The translations under genes and the position numbers were made by a program. From Psychrobacter sp. M13 (GTDB lineage: Bacteria > Pseudomonadota > Gammaproteobacteria > Pseudomonadales > Moraxellaceae), in assembly GCF_030718935.1 (NCBI RefSeq), contig NZ_CP132194.1:682001-746000 (forward strand): 64,000 bases of DNA, given 5' to 3'. Below the pieces are notes generated by a model. That model had not been told where the DNA came from and ran no database searches. It worked only from the letters and a program-made list of their open reading frames with translations. Shown piece by piece: positions 39,692-50,476 of this stretch. Within the stretch, counting starts at the first letter, position 1; every line of letters begins with the position of its first letter.

Positions 39692-40423
39692 TTAATTTAC
39701 TTTGGTTAATTCTAAATCCATTTTCTTACCATCATTGAATTGGCTTACCTTTACAGGTAGATAATCTAAGCTAGGCGCTAACCAAAAGCTGGTTGAGCGG
39801 CTATTATCATCATGGATACGATCAACGCGTACGGTGTCAAAAGTACCAGCAGGAACCGTGATTTTGGCTTTGCCTGAGTTTTTAAACGGGGTTTTTTCAA
39901 TTTTATCTTTTTTGGCCATATAGTAGTTGCCAGAGAATTTACCATTTAGCAAGTCTTGGCGAATTTGTACTTCTAAGCTTAAATCATCAAAGGCTTGCTG
40001 TGCCATATTTAGATTAACCGTTTTGCCTTTATAAGTACTAGCCACTTTTTTATTGCCTGAATTAAAGCTGAGGCTGTGAGTACGACCAATTCCAAACAAT
40101 TTGTAAGTTGTGCTGGCCTGAGTTGGGGCTACATTGTTGCCATTAATGACAAAAGTACTTTTTTGCGAAGCGCTGGCAACTTTAGCGACTAAAGCATTGA
40201 CATCGTATTTCCAAACGTTGCCTGACTTGCTTAGTGTACGAGTAGCTGTGCCTTTATATTTGTCTTCAACGGTAAAGCTATAATCAGCACTTGAGGGTGC
40301 GATAGTTTTTGCGTTAGCGAGAGTAGGGGTAGTCATGCTTAAGGCTCCAATAGCAGCGACACTTGCACCCATTGTTAATGTGGATAAGAGCTTGCTGCGT
40401 GTTGTTTGAATAGTAGCGTTCAT
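39692..40423 (-). CDS. secreted DUF3108 domain protein
   Basis: The 243-residue product has a signal peptide (basic start, hydrophobic LSTLTMGASVAAIGALSM, likely cleavage after TLANA at about residue 38). The rest is a beta-rich periplasmic domain of DUF3108 type (YSFTVEDKYKGTATRTL; TVPAGTFDTVRVDRI; TSFWLAPSLDYLPVKVSQ). Function unknown; such proteins are predicted envelope factors. AAGGAAG precedes the ATG. Only 33 bp separate its start from an IS982-family element, so its native promoter has probably been displaced. Confidence 0.83.
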   Translation of the reverse strand: MNATIQTTRSKLLSTLTMGASVAAIGALSMTTPTLANAKTIAPSSADYSFTVEDKYKGTATRTLSKSGNVWKYDVNALVAKVASASQKSTFVINGNNVAPTQASTTYKLFGIGRTHSLSFNSGNKKVASTYKGKTVNLNMAQQAFDDLSLEVQIRQDLLNGKFSGNYYMAKKDKIEKTPFKNSGKAKITVPAGTFDTVRVDRIHDDNSRSTSFWLAPSLDYLPVKVSQFNDGKKMDLELTKVN

Positions 40424-40456
40424 AAAGCTTCCTTAATGTATTTTTTAATTTATTAG

Positions 40457-41436
40457 ACCCCACTCTCAACTTCGAAAGTGATTGAAAAAAGAAGAGCACC
40501 TCACTAATCTATTGTTTTCGACCAAGAATACAATGGAGTTGTGAGATGCCCATAGACGAATTTATCATCAATATCTATTTAATGGTAGAGCAATATTACA
40601 AAATAGTCGTCATCAAACCCTTGCGAAGTGCAGGTTACGCGCCAAAGCTAAGTGATCCTGAGGTTATTTGCATGGAGATGGTCGGTGAATTTTTACACCT
40701 TGATCAAGACAAACAAATTTGGCAATACTTTACCCAGCATTGGCAAGACTGGTTTCCAGCCATCGGCTCATACCCTAACTTCGCAAAGCACTGCGCCAAT
40801 CTGTGGCAAGTCAAACAGCAGATACAAGATAAAGTCAGTCAAATTGAAGGCCGTGACAACATTCATTTTATGGATGGCTTTCCGATACCCGTCTGTCATT
40901 ATGGACGCGCTTATCGGCATAAGAATTATCAAGACTTAGCAGCTTTTAGCTACTGTGCCGCTAAGCAAGAGAGGTACTATGGCTTTGAAGGCCATTTGCT
41001 TGTTAACTTATCGGGCATGATTAAAGGCTTTACCTTTGCTCCTGCCAATGTTGATGAAAGAGCGGTTGCCCCAGAAATCACCACTCATATTCATGGGCTA
41101 CTTGGCGCTGATAAAGGGTATATCAGCCCTAGTCTGACATCGTACTACGATGCTCAAGGCGTGGATTTACAAACGCCACTCAGAGCCAACATGAAAGAGG
41201 ATAGACCCAAACCTGTGGTAAGGCGGCTAATGAAAGCCCGCCGTATCGTTGAAACAGTCATTGGTCAGCTATCAGAACGATTTAATATACAAAGGGTACG
41301 AGCAAGAGATTTATGGCATTTGTCTCATCGATTGATTCGTAAGATTCTTTCACACAATCTGTGCTTTGTACTCAACAAAAAACTTGGTAATCCGCCTCTT
41401 CAGTTTGATTTGCTTATTTCAAGTTGAGAGTGGGGT
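40457..41436 (+). mobile_element. complete IS982-family insertion sequence
   Basis: A 980-bp element with 16-bp terminal inverted repeats, ACCCCACTCTCAACTT at 40457-40472 and its exact complement at 41421-41436. It is flanked by a perfect 7-bp target duplication TTATTAG (40450-40456 and 41437-41443). One intact transposase gene fills it. The intact ends, gene and duplication suggest a recent insertion. It sits in the intergenic region between the DUF3108 gene and groES. Confidence 0.93.
40546..41427 (+). CDS. IS982-family transposase
   Basis: The 293-residue product is a DDE transposase of the IS982 family. The N-terminal pattern LSDPEVICMEMVGEFLHLDQ with WQDWFPAIGSYPNF is typical, and the candidate catalytic residues are Asp110 (HFMDGFPIP), Asp189 (LLGADKGYI) and Glu236 (ARRIVETVIGQL). 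There is no frameshift, so the enzyme may be active. Its stop lies 10 bp before the right end of the element. Confidence 0.93.
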   Translation: MPIDEFIINIYLMVEQYYKIVVIKPLRSAGYAPKLSDPEVICMEMVGEFLHLDQDKQIWQYFTQHWQDWFPAIGSYPNFAKHCANLWQVKQQIQDKVSQIEGRDNIHFMDGFPIPVCHYGRAYRHKNYQDLAAFSYCAAKQERYYGFEGHLLVNLSGMIKGFTFAPANVDERAVAPEITTHIHGLLGADKGYISPSLTSYYDAQGVDLQTPLRANMKEDRPKPVVRRLMKARRIVETVIGQLSERFNIQRVRARDLWHLSHRLIRKILSHNLCFVLNKKLGNPPLQFDLLISS

Positions 41437-41750
41437 TTATTAGCTATTGTTATAAAGGTATAGGTATAGCTCTTTGCTCAACTCCTATAATGGTCATATC
41501 CTGTTACATTTTCAAGAGTGAGCCGCGCTATAGATGTTTAGATGCTGTATGCAATCTTGCCAAAAAGTCTTGAGTCTTGACTATGGGTAACGCCGTGTAA
41601 GTAAAGCTACGGGCTAAACTCTAATTATGATAAACAGACACTGTTATTTTGAGGCTGCAGCTTCCTGCTATTGTTCTAAAAATATCACACTTTTAGAGAG
41701 TGTTAGGCGACGATGGCCAATAATATTGTTGTAATGTTTTTAGCTTTACA

Positions 41751-41779
41751 CTTGAAGATATCTATTATTGCCCCCACTT
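41751..41779 (+). promoter_or_regulatory. sigma-32 heat-shock promoter of groESL
   Basis: CTTGAAG at 41751-41757, a 14-bp spacer and CCCCACTT at 41772-41779 match the sigma-32 consensus (CTTGAAA, then CCCCATNT) closely. It lies about 130 bp before groES. The CCCCA overlaps a 5-bp stem with TGGGG. No CIRCE element is seen. The rest of the 472-bp gap after the IS holds no gene that I recognise. Confidence 0.82.
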
Positions 41780-41908
41780 TTGGGGACAAGCTTAATAGTT
41801 ATCTTCGCTACTGTGAGTGTCTAAAAACAGTACTAAAAGATAATGATATTAAGACCGCTACATTAAATAATTTTAACCTCAAATAAATAACCTTTTGGAG
41901 TCATATTA

Positions 41909-42199
41909 ATGAATATCCGTCCTTTACATGATCGTATCGTAGTCCGCCGCATAGAAGAAGAAACAAAAACAGCGGGTGGCATTTTACTACCTGGTTCAGC
42001 CCAAGAAAAGCCGTCACAAGGCGAAGTGTTAGCAACTGGTAATGGTCAAATTCGTGACAATGGCGAGACTCGTGCTTTAGATGTCAAAGCTGGCGATAAA
42101 GTATTATTCGGTCAGTATGCTGGTCAAACGGTAAAAGTTGACGGCGAAGAGTTACTTATCATGAAAGAATCTGATGTATTAGGCGTGCTAGAAGCTTAA
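41909..42199 (+). CDS. groES: co-chaperonin GroES
   Basis: GroES caps the GroEL folding chamber. The 96-residue product has [18 protein letters not shown] at the N-terminus, the mobile loop [20 protein letters not shown] (about residues 18-37) and the conserved end. GGAG precedes the ATG. It is followed by groEL after 54 bp and driven by the sigma-32 promoter upstream. Confidence 0.97.
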
Positions 42200-42238
42200 T
42201 AGCAGTAATCTTTATCATATTTTAAAAACTATAAATAA

Positions 42239-43900
<1,662 letters not shown>

Positions 43901-43935
43901 TTTATGCTTCATTAATCTGTAAAGCTTAGTAAAGT

Positions 43936-43971
43936 AAAACCCCGATAGGCGAGAGCTTATTGGGGTTTTTT
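43936..43971 (+). terminator. rho-independent terminator after groEL
   Basis: AAAACCCC (43936-43943) pairs with GGGGTTTT (43962-43969), with more imperfect pairing inside (GATAGGC/GCTTATT) and T's to 43971. Confidence 0.88.
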
Positions 43972-44007
43972 GTGCACAATAGTTTTTATTTTAGGAGGAC
44001 TATAATA

Positions 44008-44307
44008 ATGAATAGGAAAAGCATAAGGCTACTGGCTACAATTGTTTCAGTTGTATGCGTTACTCAAGCACAAGCAGTGAGTTCAGAAAGTATCGATATT
44101 AGAGAAGTCAGTTATGCCTTAGGTTATCAAGAGGCATTGGCTAATGAAGATTTAATACCCAGAATAGACTTAGAAGCATTTCATCAAGGCTTTAGAGCAA
44201 GTTATAACGATGCAGACCCTCTATTTTCTGAAAATGACATGCATAACACGCTGGTAGATTTTTATGAAACAGATAAGCAAAGAACGCCTAAAATTTCTGA
44301 TAAGTAA
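44008..44307 (+). CDS. secreted protein resembling the FKBP N-terminal (dimerisation) domain alone
   Basis: The 99-residue product starts at the ATG at 44008 behind a perfect AGGAGG (43993-43998). It has a signal peptide (KSIRLLATIVSVVCVTQAQA). The mature part, ISVS-like VSYALGYQEALANED, then IDLEAFHQGFRASYNDADP and LFSENDMHNTLVDFYE, looks like the helical N-terminal domain of FkpA/Mip prolyl isomerases. It stops where the PPIase domain would begin; no FKBP catalytic domain follows in any frame. It could be a truncated gene or a stand-alone chaperone-like dimerisation protein. It lies just after groEL but beyond its terminator. Confidence 0.7.
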   Translation: MNRKSIRLLATIVSVVCVTQAQAVSSESIDIREVSYALGYQEALANEDLIPRIDLEAFHQGFRASYNDADPLFSENDMHNTLVDFYETDKQRTPKISDK

Positions 44308-44359
44308 TTCTAAACTTAAGAGTTGAGGATAACCTATGAAGTCTTATTTTTTAAAAGAT

Positions 44360-45148
44360 CTACTGATCTCCAGCATCCCGCCGAAAAGTCCAAGTCTTAT
44401 CATCAGAAGCCTCCGCACAATAATAATATCCCGCCAAATCAAACTGTTTTAATTGTTCCGCATGGTTCAGCTTATTATCTGCTGCATATTTAACCATCAG
44501 TCCACGGGCTTTTTTGGCATAAAAGCTAATCACTTTATACGTGCCATTTTTCTCATCCTCAAATCTAGGCGTGATAATTTGCGCATCTAATGCCTTTTTC
44601 TTAACCGCTTTAAAGTATTCGTTCGACGCCAAATTCACTAATACTTTGTCCTCACTATCTGCCATTTGCTTATTGATAGCGTCAGTGATCTGCTCACCCC
44701 AAAAATCATATAAATTAGCACCGCGCTCGTTTTTAAGCTTAGTACCCATCTCTAATCGATACGGTAGCATCAAATCCAAGGGTTTTAGTAGACCATATAG
44801 TCCTGACAGAATACCTAAGTGCTCATTGAGATATAATATGGTCTCTTTATCCATCTCATAGCTGGCAAGCCCGGTATAGACATCGCCATCGAATAGATAA
44901 GTCGCAGGCTTAGCATTATCAGAGGTAAAGGGTAGCTGCCACGCTTGATTGCGCTGTGCATTCAATTGTGCTAGATCGTCAGAAATACTCATCAATTCTT
45001 GCAAGTCTATCGGATCTTTAGCTTTGAGGTTTTTTATGAGCGCAGCTGAGTCTTCAATAAGGGCGGGCTGACTATAATAATTGCCAAGATTTAATGGCAC
45101 AGCATCGGTCTCATTTAAGGATTTTGCAGGAGAGAGTACAAAATACAT
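44360..45148 (-). CDS. yaaA: peroxide stress protein YaaA
   Basis: YaaA (DUF328/UPF0246) lowers free iron and protects DNA during hydrogen peroxide stress in E. coli. The 262-residue product has the signature start MYFVLSPAKSLNE, the central YLNEHLGILSGLYGLLKPLDLMLPYRLEM and VISFYAKKARGLMVKY near the C-terminus. Normal family length. It lies on the opposite strand to its neighbours; a 464-bp AT-rich gap without a recognisable gene precedes pntAA. Confidence 0.93.
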   Translation of the reverse strand: MYFVLSPAKSLNETDAVPLNLGNYYSQPALIEDSAALIKNLKAKDPIDLQELMSISDDLAQLNAQRNQAWQLPFTSDNAKPATYLFDGDVYTGLASYEMDKETILYLNEHLGILSGLYGLLKPLDLMLPYRLEMGTKLKNERGANLYDFWGEQITDAINKQMADSEDKVLVNLASNEYFKAVKKKALDAQIITPRFEDEKNGTYKVISFYAKKARGLMVKYAADNKLNHAEQLKQFDLAGYYYCAEASDDKTWTFRRDAGDQ

Positions 45149-45612
45149 ATTTATTCCTTGTTCTGATTATTGTCTTGGTGATTTATTAATATGATATCGC
45201 TACCATAGCATAAAGGAGTGAGTCGCTACATTTCCCCCTGCCAAAACCTAAGTTGACTTAAGTATACCTAAGTTTATATGGGTTCTGATTCGGTGATATT
45301 GATAGCAATAAAAGGTTTGGATGCAGCAATAAAAGTTATAGTAAAAAGTTTTAACTTAACTTTTTATTTACTTGTGAGTCATCAATAGTCAATGAATAGT
45401 ACGTCAAGGTATCTCTATAATAAATAAAAATGATGAAACAGCCAAAAGTATTTATTAAATCTATGACATTATGCAGATAGCGGCTATTCTTAGGCGTGAA
45501 CAAGCTCTGTACTACTAATAATGCCTTTAGTAGGATGTTTCAACAATAAACGGCTATCAATAAGCGACTAATAATAGACGCTAATCAAAATTATTTGTTA
45601 TAAGGAGACGGT

Positions 45613-46776
45613 ATGAAAATCGGTGTAATCAGTGCAGATCAGGCAGAAAGTGCTCATGAGAATCGAGTCGCTATCACCCCAGACGCCGTAAAAAAGCTGA
45701 GCAAGCTTGGCTTTGAGGTCATTGTACAGGCTGGTGCTGGTCGCGGCGCTTATTATGATGATGCCAGCTATCAAGCCGCTGGCGCTAGCATCGCTGCTAC
45801 TGCTGCCCAGACGATTGCCGATGTTCGTATCATTACTACTGTTCATGACTTGCCAGCCTCTTTGGTCGAGCAGCTAAGCTTGGGTCAGATTGTTATCGGT
45901 ATGCTTGATCCTTATCGTAATACCAACCTTGATAGCTATGCGACTAAAGGCGTGACGGCCTATGCTATGGAGCTGCTGCCACGCACTTTGTCACGGGCGC
46001 AGAATATGGATGTGCTGTCTTCACAGGCCAATTTGGCAGGTTATAAGGCGGTATTGTTAGCGGCCAACGAATATACCCGACCGTTTCCGATGTTTATGAC
46101 CTCAGCAGGAACAGTCAAGCCTGCTAAAGTGGTGATATTAGGTGTAGGCGTTGCAGGCCTGCAAGCGATTGCAACCGCTAAACGTTTGGGCGCGGTAGTC
46201 GAAGCTAGTGATTTACGCCCGACGGCTCGTGAGCAAGTCGAGTCGCTTGGTGGTAAATGGCTAGATGTACCGATGAGTGAAGCCGAAGCGCAAACCGCTA
46301 AGTCTACAGGCGGCTATGCTTGGACACCTTCAGAGCAATATATCAAAGACCAAGCAGCGGTCGTAGACAAAGCCGTGAGCGCAGCCGATATCGTCATTAC
46401 TACGGCGCAGATACCCGGTCGCCAAGCACCACGACTGATACATCAAGCCACCCTTGCCAAAATGAAAGCAGGCTCAGTCTTGATCGATATGGCTGCAGGT
46501 ACTGGCGGTAATGTTGAAGGCAGCGTCGCCGATGAAACCATCACTACTGATAATGGGGTGCGTATCGTAGGCGCTGATAATATTCCATCATTGCTAGCCG
46601 CTCAGTCATCCGATCTATACGCCAATAATTTGGTGAACTTTATTACTACGCTGATCGCTGAAGTAGAAGGTGAAAGCGCCGCCAATGATTTAACCTTGAA
46701 TCTAGATATGGATGATGAAATTCAGGGCGCATTAGCTGTGACTTATGATGGTCAAGTACGACTTACTAAACGCTAA
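45613..46776 (+). CDS. pntAA: NAD(P) transhydrogenase subunit alpha part 1 (NAD-binding)
   Basis: PntAA is the NAD(H)-binding component of the proton-pumping transhydrogenase. The 387-residue product has the alanine dehydrogenase/PNT fold: MKIGVISADQAESAHENRVAITP at the start, VKPAKVVILGVGVAGLQAIATAKRLGAVVEASD (Rossmann) about residues 170-202, and MAAGTGGNVEGS later. It lacks the membrane segments of the fused E. coli PntA, which are encoded by the next gene. AAGGAG precedes it. Confidence 0.94.
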   Translation: MKIGVISADQAESAHENRVAITPDAVKKLSKLGFEVIVQAGAGRGAYYDDASYQAAGASIAATAAQTIADVRIITTVHDLPASLVEQLSLGQIVIGMLDPYRNTNLDSYATKGVTAYAMELLPRTLSRAQNMDVLSSQANLAGYKAVLLAANEYTRPFPMFMTSAGTVKPAKVVILGVGVAGLQAIATAKRLGAVVEASDLRPTAREQVESLGGKWLDVPMSEAEAQTAKSTGGYAWTPSEQYIKDQAAVVDKAVSAADIVITTAQIPGRQAPRLIHQATLAKMKAGSVLIDMAAGTGGNVEGSVADETITTDNGVRIVGADNIPSLLAAQSSDLYANNLVNFITTLIAEVEGESAANDLTLNLDMDDEIQGALAVTYDGQVRLTKR

Positions 46777-46870
46777 TTTTTGCTCAAGTTAATGGCTATG
46801 ATTATTGAATCAAGAGTTATTGAATCAAAAGCATCAAATTAAGAGTATTGAATAAATTAAGGAGGATAAA

Positions 46871-47257
46871 ATGATTGCGACCGTTCTAGCAGCATCAACA
46901 GCTGGTGACGCCATGGGTAGCACGCCCTTTGTAGCGATTTTTACCATATTTGTACTGGCTATTTTTGTCGGGTACTACGTGGTGTGGGGGGTGACGCCAG
47001 CACTGCATACCCCACTGATGGCAGTGACCAATGCGCTCTCTAGTATTGTCATAGTAGGGGCTATGCTACAGACCGTCACCATTGACGGCAGCGCTTTTAC
47101 CGCAACTAGCTTACTCGGCGCTTTCGCGGTGTTTTTGGCGAGCGTTAATATTTTTGGTGGTTTTGCGGTGACAGAACGGATGCTCTCGATGTTTAGACCC
47201 AAACCCAAAAAAGTAGTTGTCGCTTCTGATGTTAGTGAGAACGGGAGCGAAGTATGA
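46871..47257 (+). CDS. pntAB: NAD(P) transhydrogenase subunit alpha part 2 (membrane)
   Basis: PntAB provides membrane helices of the transhydrogenase. The 128-residue product has four hydrophobic segments and the family stretch [20 protein letters not shown] plus [24 protein letters not shown] precedes the ATG. Its stop overlaps the pntB start by four bases (ATGA), so the subunits are translationally coupled. This three-gene form is the Rhodospirillum type. Confidence 0.94.
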   Translation: MIATVLAASTAGDAMGSTPFVAIFTIFVLAIFVGYYVVWGVTPALHTPLMAVTNALSSIVIVGAMLQTVTIDGSAFTATSLLGAFAVFLASVNIFGGFAVTERMLSMFRPKPKKVVVASDVSENGSEV

Positions 47258-48651
47258 GTGATTTAACAACATTGATTGCTACTAATGCAGACTGGTTTTA
47301 CTTAGTAGGCGCTATTTTATTCGTCTTAACCCTGCGTGGTCTATCTAGTCCAAAGACGGCTATCAGAGGTAATCGCTTCGGAATGGCGGCGATGGCTATT
47401 GCCATTGTTACGACCTTTTTCTTAGCCGAAGGACCTATACTTTGGATGATTGTCGGCGCTATGGTGCTAGGTGCTATTGTTGGTTTGTGGAAAGCGCGTA
47501 CGGTGGCGATGACGCAAATGCCAGAGACAGTCGCTTTAATGCATTCCTTCGTAGGTCTAGCTGCAGTCGCTATTGCCTTAGCTACGGTACTGCATACCGA
47601 AGTAGCCTATAGCACTGTCACCCGCTTAGAGCTATTTATCGGTTGCTTTATTGGAGCGATTACCTTTTCAGCCTCCTTTTTTGCCTTTGGCAAGCTTGCC
47701 GCTAAGAGCTGGGCAAAGACTTTAGTCGGTGCTTGGGTCAAGCCCGTACAGGCGTTGTTATTTATCGCTATGATTGGCTTTGGTGCGGTCTACTTCATGA
47801 CCGATTCCCTACCTGCCTTTTATGCGATGACAGTACTAGCGATTGTCTTTGGGTGGATGTGGATTGCACCAATCGGTGGCGGTGATATGCCTGTAGTGGT
47901 TTCATTACTCAACTCCTTCTCTGGTTGGGCAGCGGCTGGTATTGGCTTTACCCTTGGCAATTCAATGCTCATTATCGCAGGTTCGCTCGTTGGCTCATCA
48001 GGTGCGATTCTATCTTATATCATGTGTAAAGCGATGAACCGTTCGTTATTGAACGTCTTGTTTGGCGGTATGGGTACATCAGCGGTAGCGGGCGGCGCGG
48101 ATGATGGCGCACCAAAGAATTACAAATCAGGCTCAGCTGAAGACGCTGGCTTCTTAATGGCGAATTCTAGCGATGTCATTATCGTACCGGGTTATGGCAT
48201 GGCGCAAGGTCGCGCACAAAACGCGGTCAAAGAATTATATGAGCTACTAAAAGATGAAGGCGTCAGAGTACGCTTTGCGATCCATCCTGTCGCAGGTCGT
48301 ATGCCTGGGCATATGAATGTCTTGCTCGCTGAGGCGGATGTGCCTTACGACGATATCATCGAGATGGATGAGATCAACTCTGACTTTGCGGGCACGGATG
48401 TGGTGTTAGTGATTGGCGCTAACGATGTCGTCAACCCTTCTGCGAAAGAAGATCCAGCGTCACCTATCTTTGGGATGCCAATATTAGAAGTTACCAAAGC
48501 GCAAACGGTAATGGTCATCAAACGCTCAATGAATACAGGCTATGCAGGTCTTGATAACAGTCTGTTCTATATGGATAAAACCATGATGATATTTGGTGAT
48601 GCCAAGAAGATGGTTGAAGAGATGGTACGAAGTATTAACGGCGCTCATTGA
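47254..48651 (+). CDS. pntB: NAD(P) transhydrogenase subunit beta
   Basis: PntB carries membrane helices and the NADP(H)-binding domain. The 465-residue product has about nine hydrophobic segments in its first 270 residues and a C-terminal soluble domain with [33 protein letters not shown] and [15 protein letters not shown], the NADP site. Together with pntAA and pntAB it supplies NADPH using the proton gradient. A terminator follows about 110 bp later. Confidence 0.95.
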   Translation: MSDLTTLIATNADWFYLVGAILFVLTLRGLSSPKTAIRGNRFGMAAMAIAIVTTFFLAEGPILWMIVGAMVLGAIVGLWKARTVAMTQMPETVALMHSFVGLAAVAIALATVLHTEVAYSTVTRLELFIGCFIGAITFSASFFAFGKLAAKSWAKTLVGAWVKPVQALLFIAMIGFGAVYFMTDSLPAFYAMTVLAIVFGWMWIAPIGGGDMPVVVSLLNSFSGWAAAGIGFTLGNSMLIIAGSLVGSSGAILSYIMCKAMNRSLLNVLFGGMGTSAVAGGADDGAPKNYKSGSAEDAGFLMANSSDVIIVPGYGMAQGRAQNAVKELYELLKDEGVRVRFAIHPVAGRMPGHMNVLLAEADVPYDDIIEMDEINSDFAGTDVVLVIGANDVVNPSAKEDPASPIFGMPILEVTKAQTVMVIKRSMNTGYAGLDNSLFYMDKTMMIFGDAKKMVEEMVRSINGAH

Positions 48652-48759
48652 TTATATTGTCAGTAAGCTTGAGCTAGACCCTAGCGTCTAAGCTCTATAC
48701 TACTGATAATCGATAGTAATGTTAAGATAGTCGAATAGGCGTTTAGAGTAAGGTACAGT

Positions 48760-48785
48760 AAAAAAGTCACTACGGTGGCTTTTTT
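48760..48785 (+). terminator. rho-independent terminator after pntB
   Basis: AAAAAAGTCAC (48760-48770), loop TACG, GTGGCTTTTTT (48775-48785); one G-U wobble. Confidence 0.88.
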
Positions 48786-48853
48786 GCGTTGAAGGGTTTT
48801 GATTTATTTTTTATAACTTTTATCCATACCTAAAAATAATTAGAGAATTATCT

Positions 48854-49396
48854 ATGAATATGTTACTGCGTTTTTTTATTATGACTCATTTACTTAAGCA
48901 AGCGCTAAAACAACAGTCGTCAACTAAGAAGTTAACAATAGAAACTCTAAGTGCTCCGATTATAAGTAGCTATCGGGTGTTACCGCATGACATGGGTTTT
49001 CGTGATCATCTACCCAATTATCGTTATTTATCCTTTATTGAGCTGAATATTACTCGTTGGGCTATAACTTGCTGCCATAAAAAGGGTATCAAAAACCTAC
49101 AGTGGGTCATCGCTATGCAAGAGATGATTTATCTCAAAGAAATAAAATTTTTGAATAAGATGACAGTGAGTAGTGTGCTGGCTGGTTGGGATAAAAAGTA
49201 CGTTTATTTTGAAACTCGCTTCTTTGTCAAAAACCAATTAATGGGCGTGGGTATGACTAAGTTTGTACTCAAAGACAAGCGCGGCAAAATACATACGCCA
49301 ACGATTCTAGAGATGGCAGGCGAGCAGTTAACTGAGGTTATTACTACATGGAGTGCTCATCAAGTGGCGGTAAAATCTGTAGAGCCGAAACGATAA
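48854..49396 (+). CDS. thioesterase-like (hot-dog fold) protein
   Basis: The 180-residue product resembles the 4HBT/THEM6-type thioesterase group: YRVLPHDMGFRDHLPNYRYL near residues 42-61 matches the segment ahead of the hot-dog helix, followed by AMQEMIYLKEIKFLNKMTVS and YVYFETRFFVKNQLMGVGMTKF strands. The first 15 residues are hydrophobic and could be a membrane anchor. The substrate is unknown. A single gene between the pntB terminator and a REP-like repeat. Confidence 0.68.
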   Translation: MNMLLRFFIMTHLLKQALKQQSSTKKLTIETLSAPIISSYRVLPHDMGFRDHLPNYRYLSFIELNITRWAITCCHKKGIKNLQWVIAMQEMIYLKEIKFLNKMTVSSVLAGWDKKYVYFETRFFVKNQLMGVGMTKFVLKDKRGKIHTPTILEMAGEQLTEVITTWSAHQVAVKSVEPKR

Positions 49397-49435
49397 GCCG
49401 ATATTGAATGAATTAAAAATGCTGATGAAATAAAT

Positions 49436-49502
49436 GTAGGGTGCTTTTTAAGCACCATTATTAAGATTTTATATAGTAAAAGGTGCTTGTAAAGCACCCT
49501 AC
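49436..49502. repeat. REP-like paired palindromes
   Basis: The arms 49436-49456 (starting GTAGGGTGCTTT) and 49482-49502 (ending AAAGCACCCTAC) are inverted with 19 of 21 bases matching. Each arm is itself a small hairpin (GGTGCTT and AAGCACC). This nested layout resembles REP/BIME-type repeats, some with GTAGGGTG ends. It lies in the gap before iscX. Confidence 0.72.
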
Positions 49503-49584
49503 AAAAGCTACAATCGACGCATGAATTTTGTTAGGATAGACATATTATTTTTATCGAACTAAATAGCTTTATTAAGGAGCGATT

Positions 49585-49794
49585 ATGATCCCGCAAAAAT
49601 TAAAATGGACGGACAGTTTAGATATCGCTATCGAGCTGTATGAAAAATTTCCCGAGACCGACCCACAGTATATTCGCTTTACGGACTTGCATCGCTGGGT
49701 CACTGAGCTTGAAGGCTTTGATGATGATCCGCAGCGCTCAAATGAAGGTATTTTAGAAGCCATTCAAATGAATTGGATTGATGAAGCGGATTAA
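49585..49794 (+). CDS. iscX: Fe-S assembly protein IscX
   Basis: IscX (YfhJ) binds IscS and iron and tunes Fe-S cluster assembly. The 69-residue acidic product has the family core [40 protein letters not shown] and [23 protein letters not shown] precedes the ATG. In E. coli iscX lies at the end of the isc operon; here no isc gene is within the window, so it stands alone. Confidence 0.92.
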   Translation: MIPQKLKWTDSLDIAIELYEKFPETDPQYIRFTDLHRWVTELEGFDDDPQRSNEGILEAIQMNWIDEAD

Positions 49795-49878
49795 AATTAT
49801 TTAATACTGTTATAAAATCTAGGTATTTATTCTAATAATTATAAGTTTAAAATCATAAATTAAAACACAGGCGCTATT

Positions 49879-50400
49879 ATGAGTTCAGACGTTCAACAGC
49901 TAGCAGAAGCAATAAACTGCAAAGGTATTAGCATTCGCACTACCAATAATGCTGAAATCAGCCATGACACAGCAAAGTTAGGTCGGCTCTGGCAAAAGTT
50001 TCATCAGAATCATGTTAGCCATTTGGCGCAAGGTGCTGATATTTATGGTATCTATCATAATTATGAGAGCGATGATTTAGTCGGTGCATTCGATGTAGTT
50101 GCTAGTTGGAAAGCAGAAGATGAGCAGACGGAGGGCGAGAATGTTCTCAGTGCTGAGAGTGTGCTTAGCGCTGCTCATTCTAGCGATGTTGTATCAGTGA
50201 CTATCCCTGCTGGTAAGTATTTGGTATTTAGCGAGGAAGGGTATATGCCCAATACGGTAATGAACGCATGGGAGAAGGCGTGGGAATATTTCCATGATCG
50301 TGATTGCAAACACACTAGAACTTTCGGTGTCGATTTTGAGCGTTATGTTGAGGGTAATCTAGAGTACGGTCAAGTTGAGCTTTATATTGGGATTGAGTAG
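49879..50400 (+). CDS. GyrI-like small-molecule-binding domain protein
   Basis: The 173-residue product has the GyrI-like/AraC effector-binding fold: GISIRTTNNAEISHDTAKLG at the start, ADIYGIYHNYESD in the middle, TIPAGKYLVFSEEG as the central strand and FERYVEGNLEYGQVELYIGI at the end. It has no DNA-binding domain, so it is a stand-alone ligand-binding protein as in SbmC or YdeE types. The ligand is unknown. Not obviously co-transcribed with the next gene. Confidence 0.72.
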   Translation: MSSDVQQLAEAINCKGISIRTTNNAEISHDTAKLGRLWQKFHQNHVSHLAQGADIYGIYHNYESDDLVGAFDVVASWKAEDEQTEGENVLSAESVLSAAHSSDVVSVTIPAGKYLVFSEEGYMPNTVMNAWEKAWEYFHDRDCKHTRTFGVDFERYVEGNLEYGQVELYIGIE

Positions 50401-50476
50401 GGCTGACTTACTAAAGTCTAGATATTACTTTTTAGTTTTTGTGATCTAAATGTGTTGAATCTACAGAGAGAAATTG

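Noticed and set aside
44337..44453. 38-codon frame overlapping the 3' end of yaaA on the other strand, with a GAGG before it
   Set aside because: It lies mostly within the yaaA coding region, has no recognisable features and is probably a chance frame.
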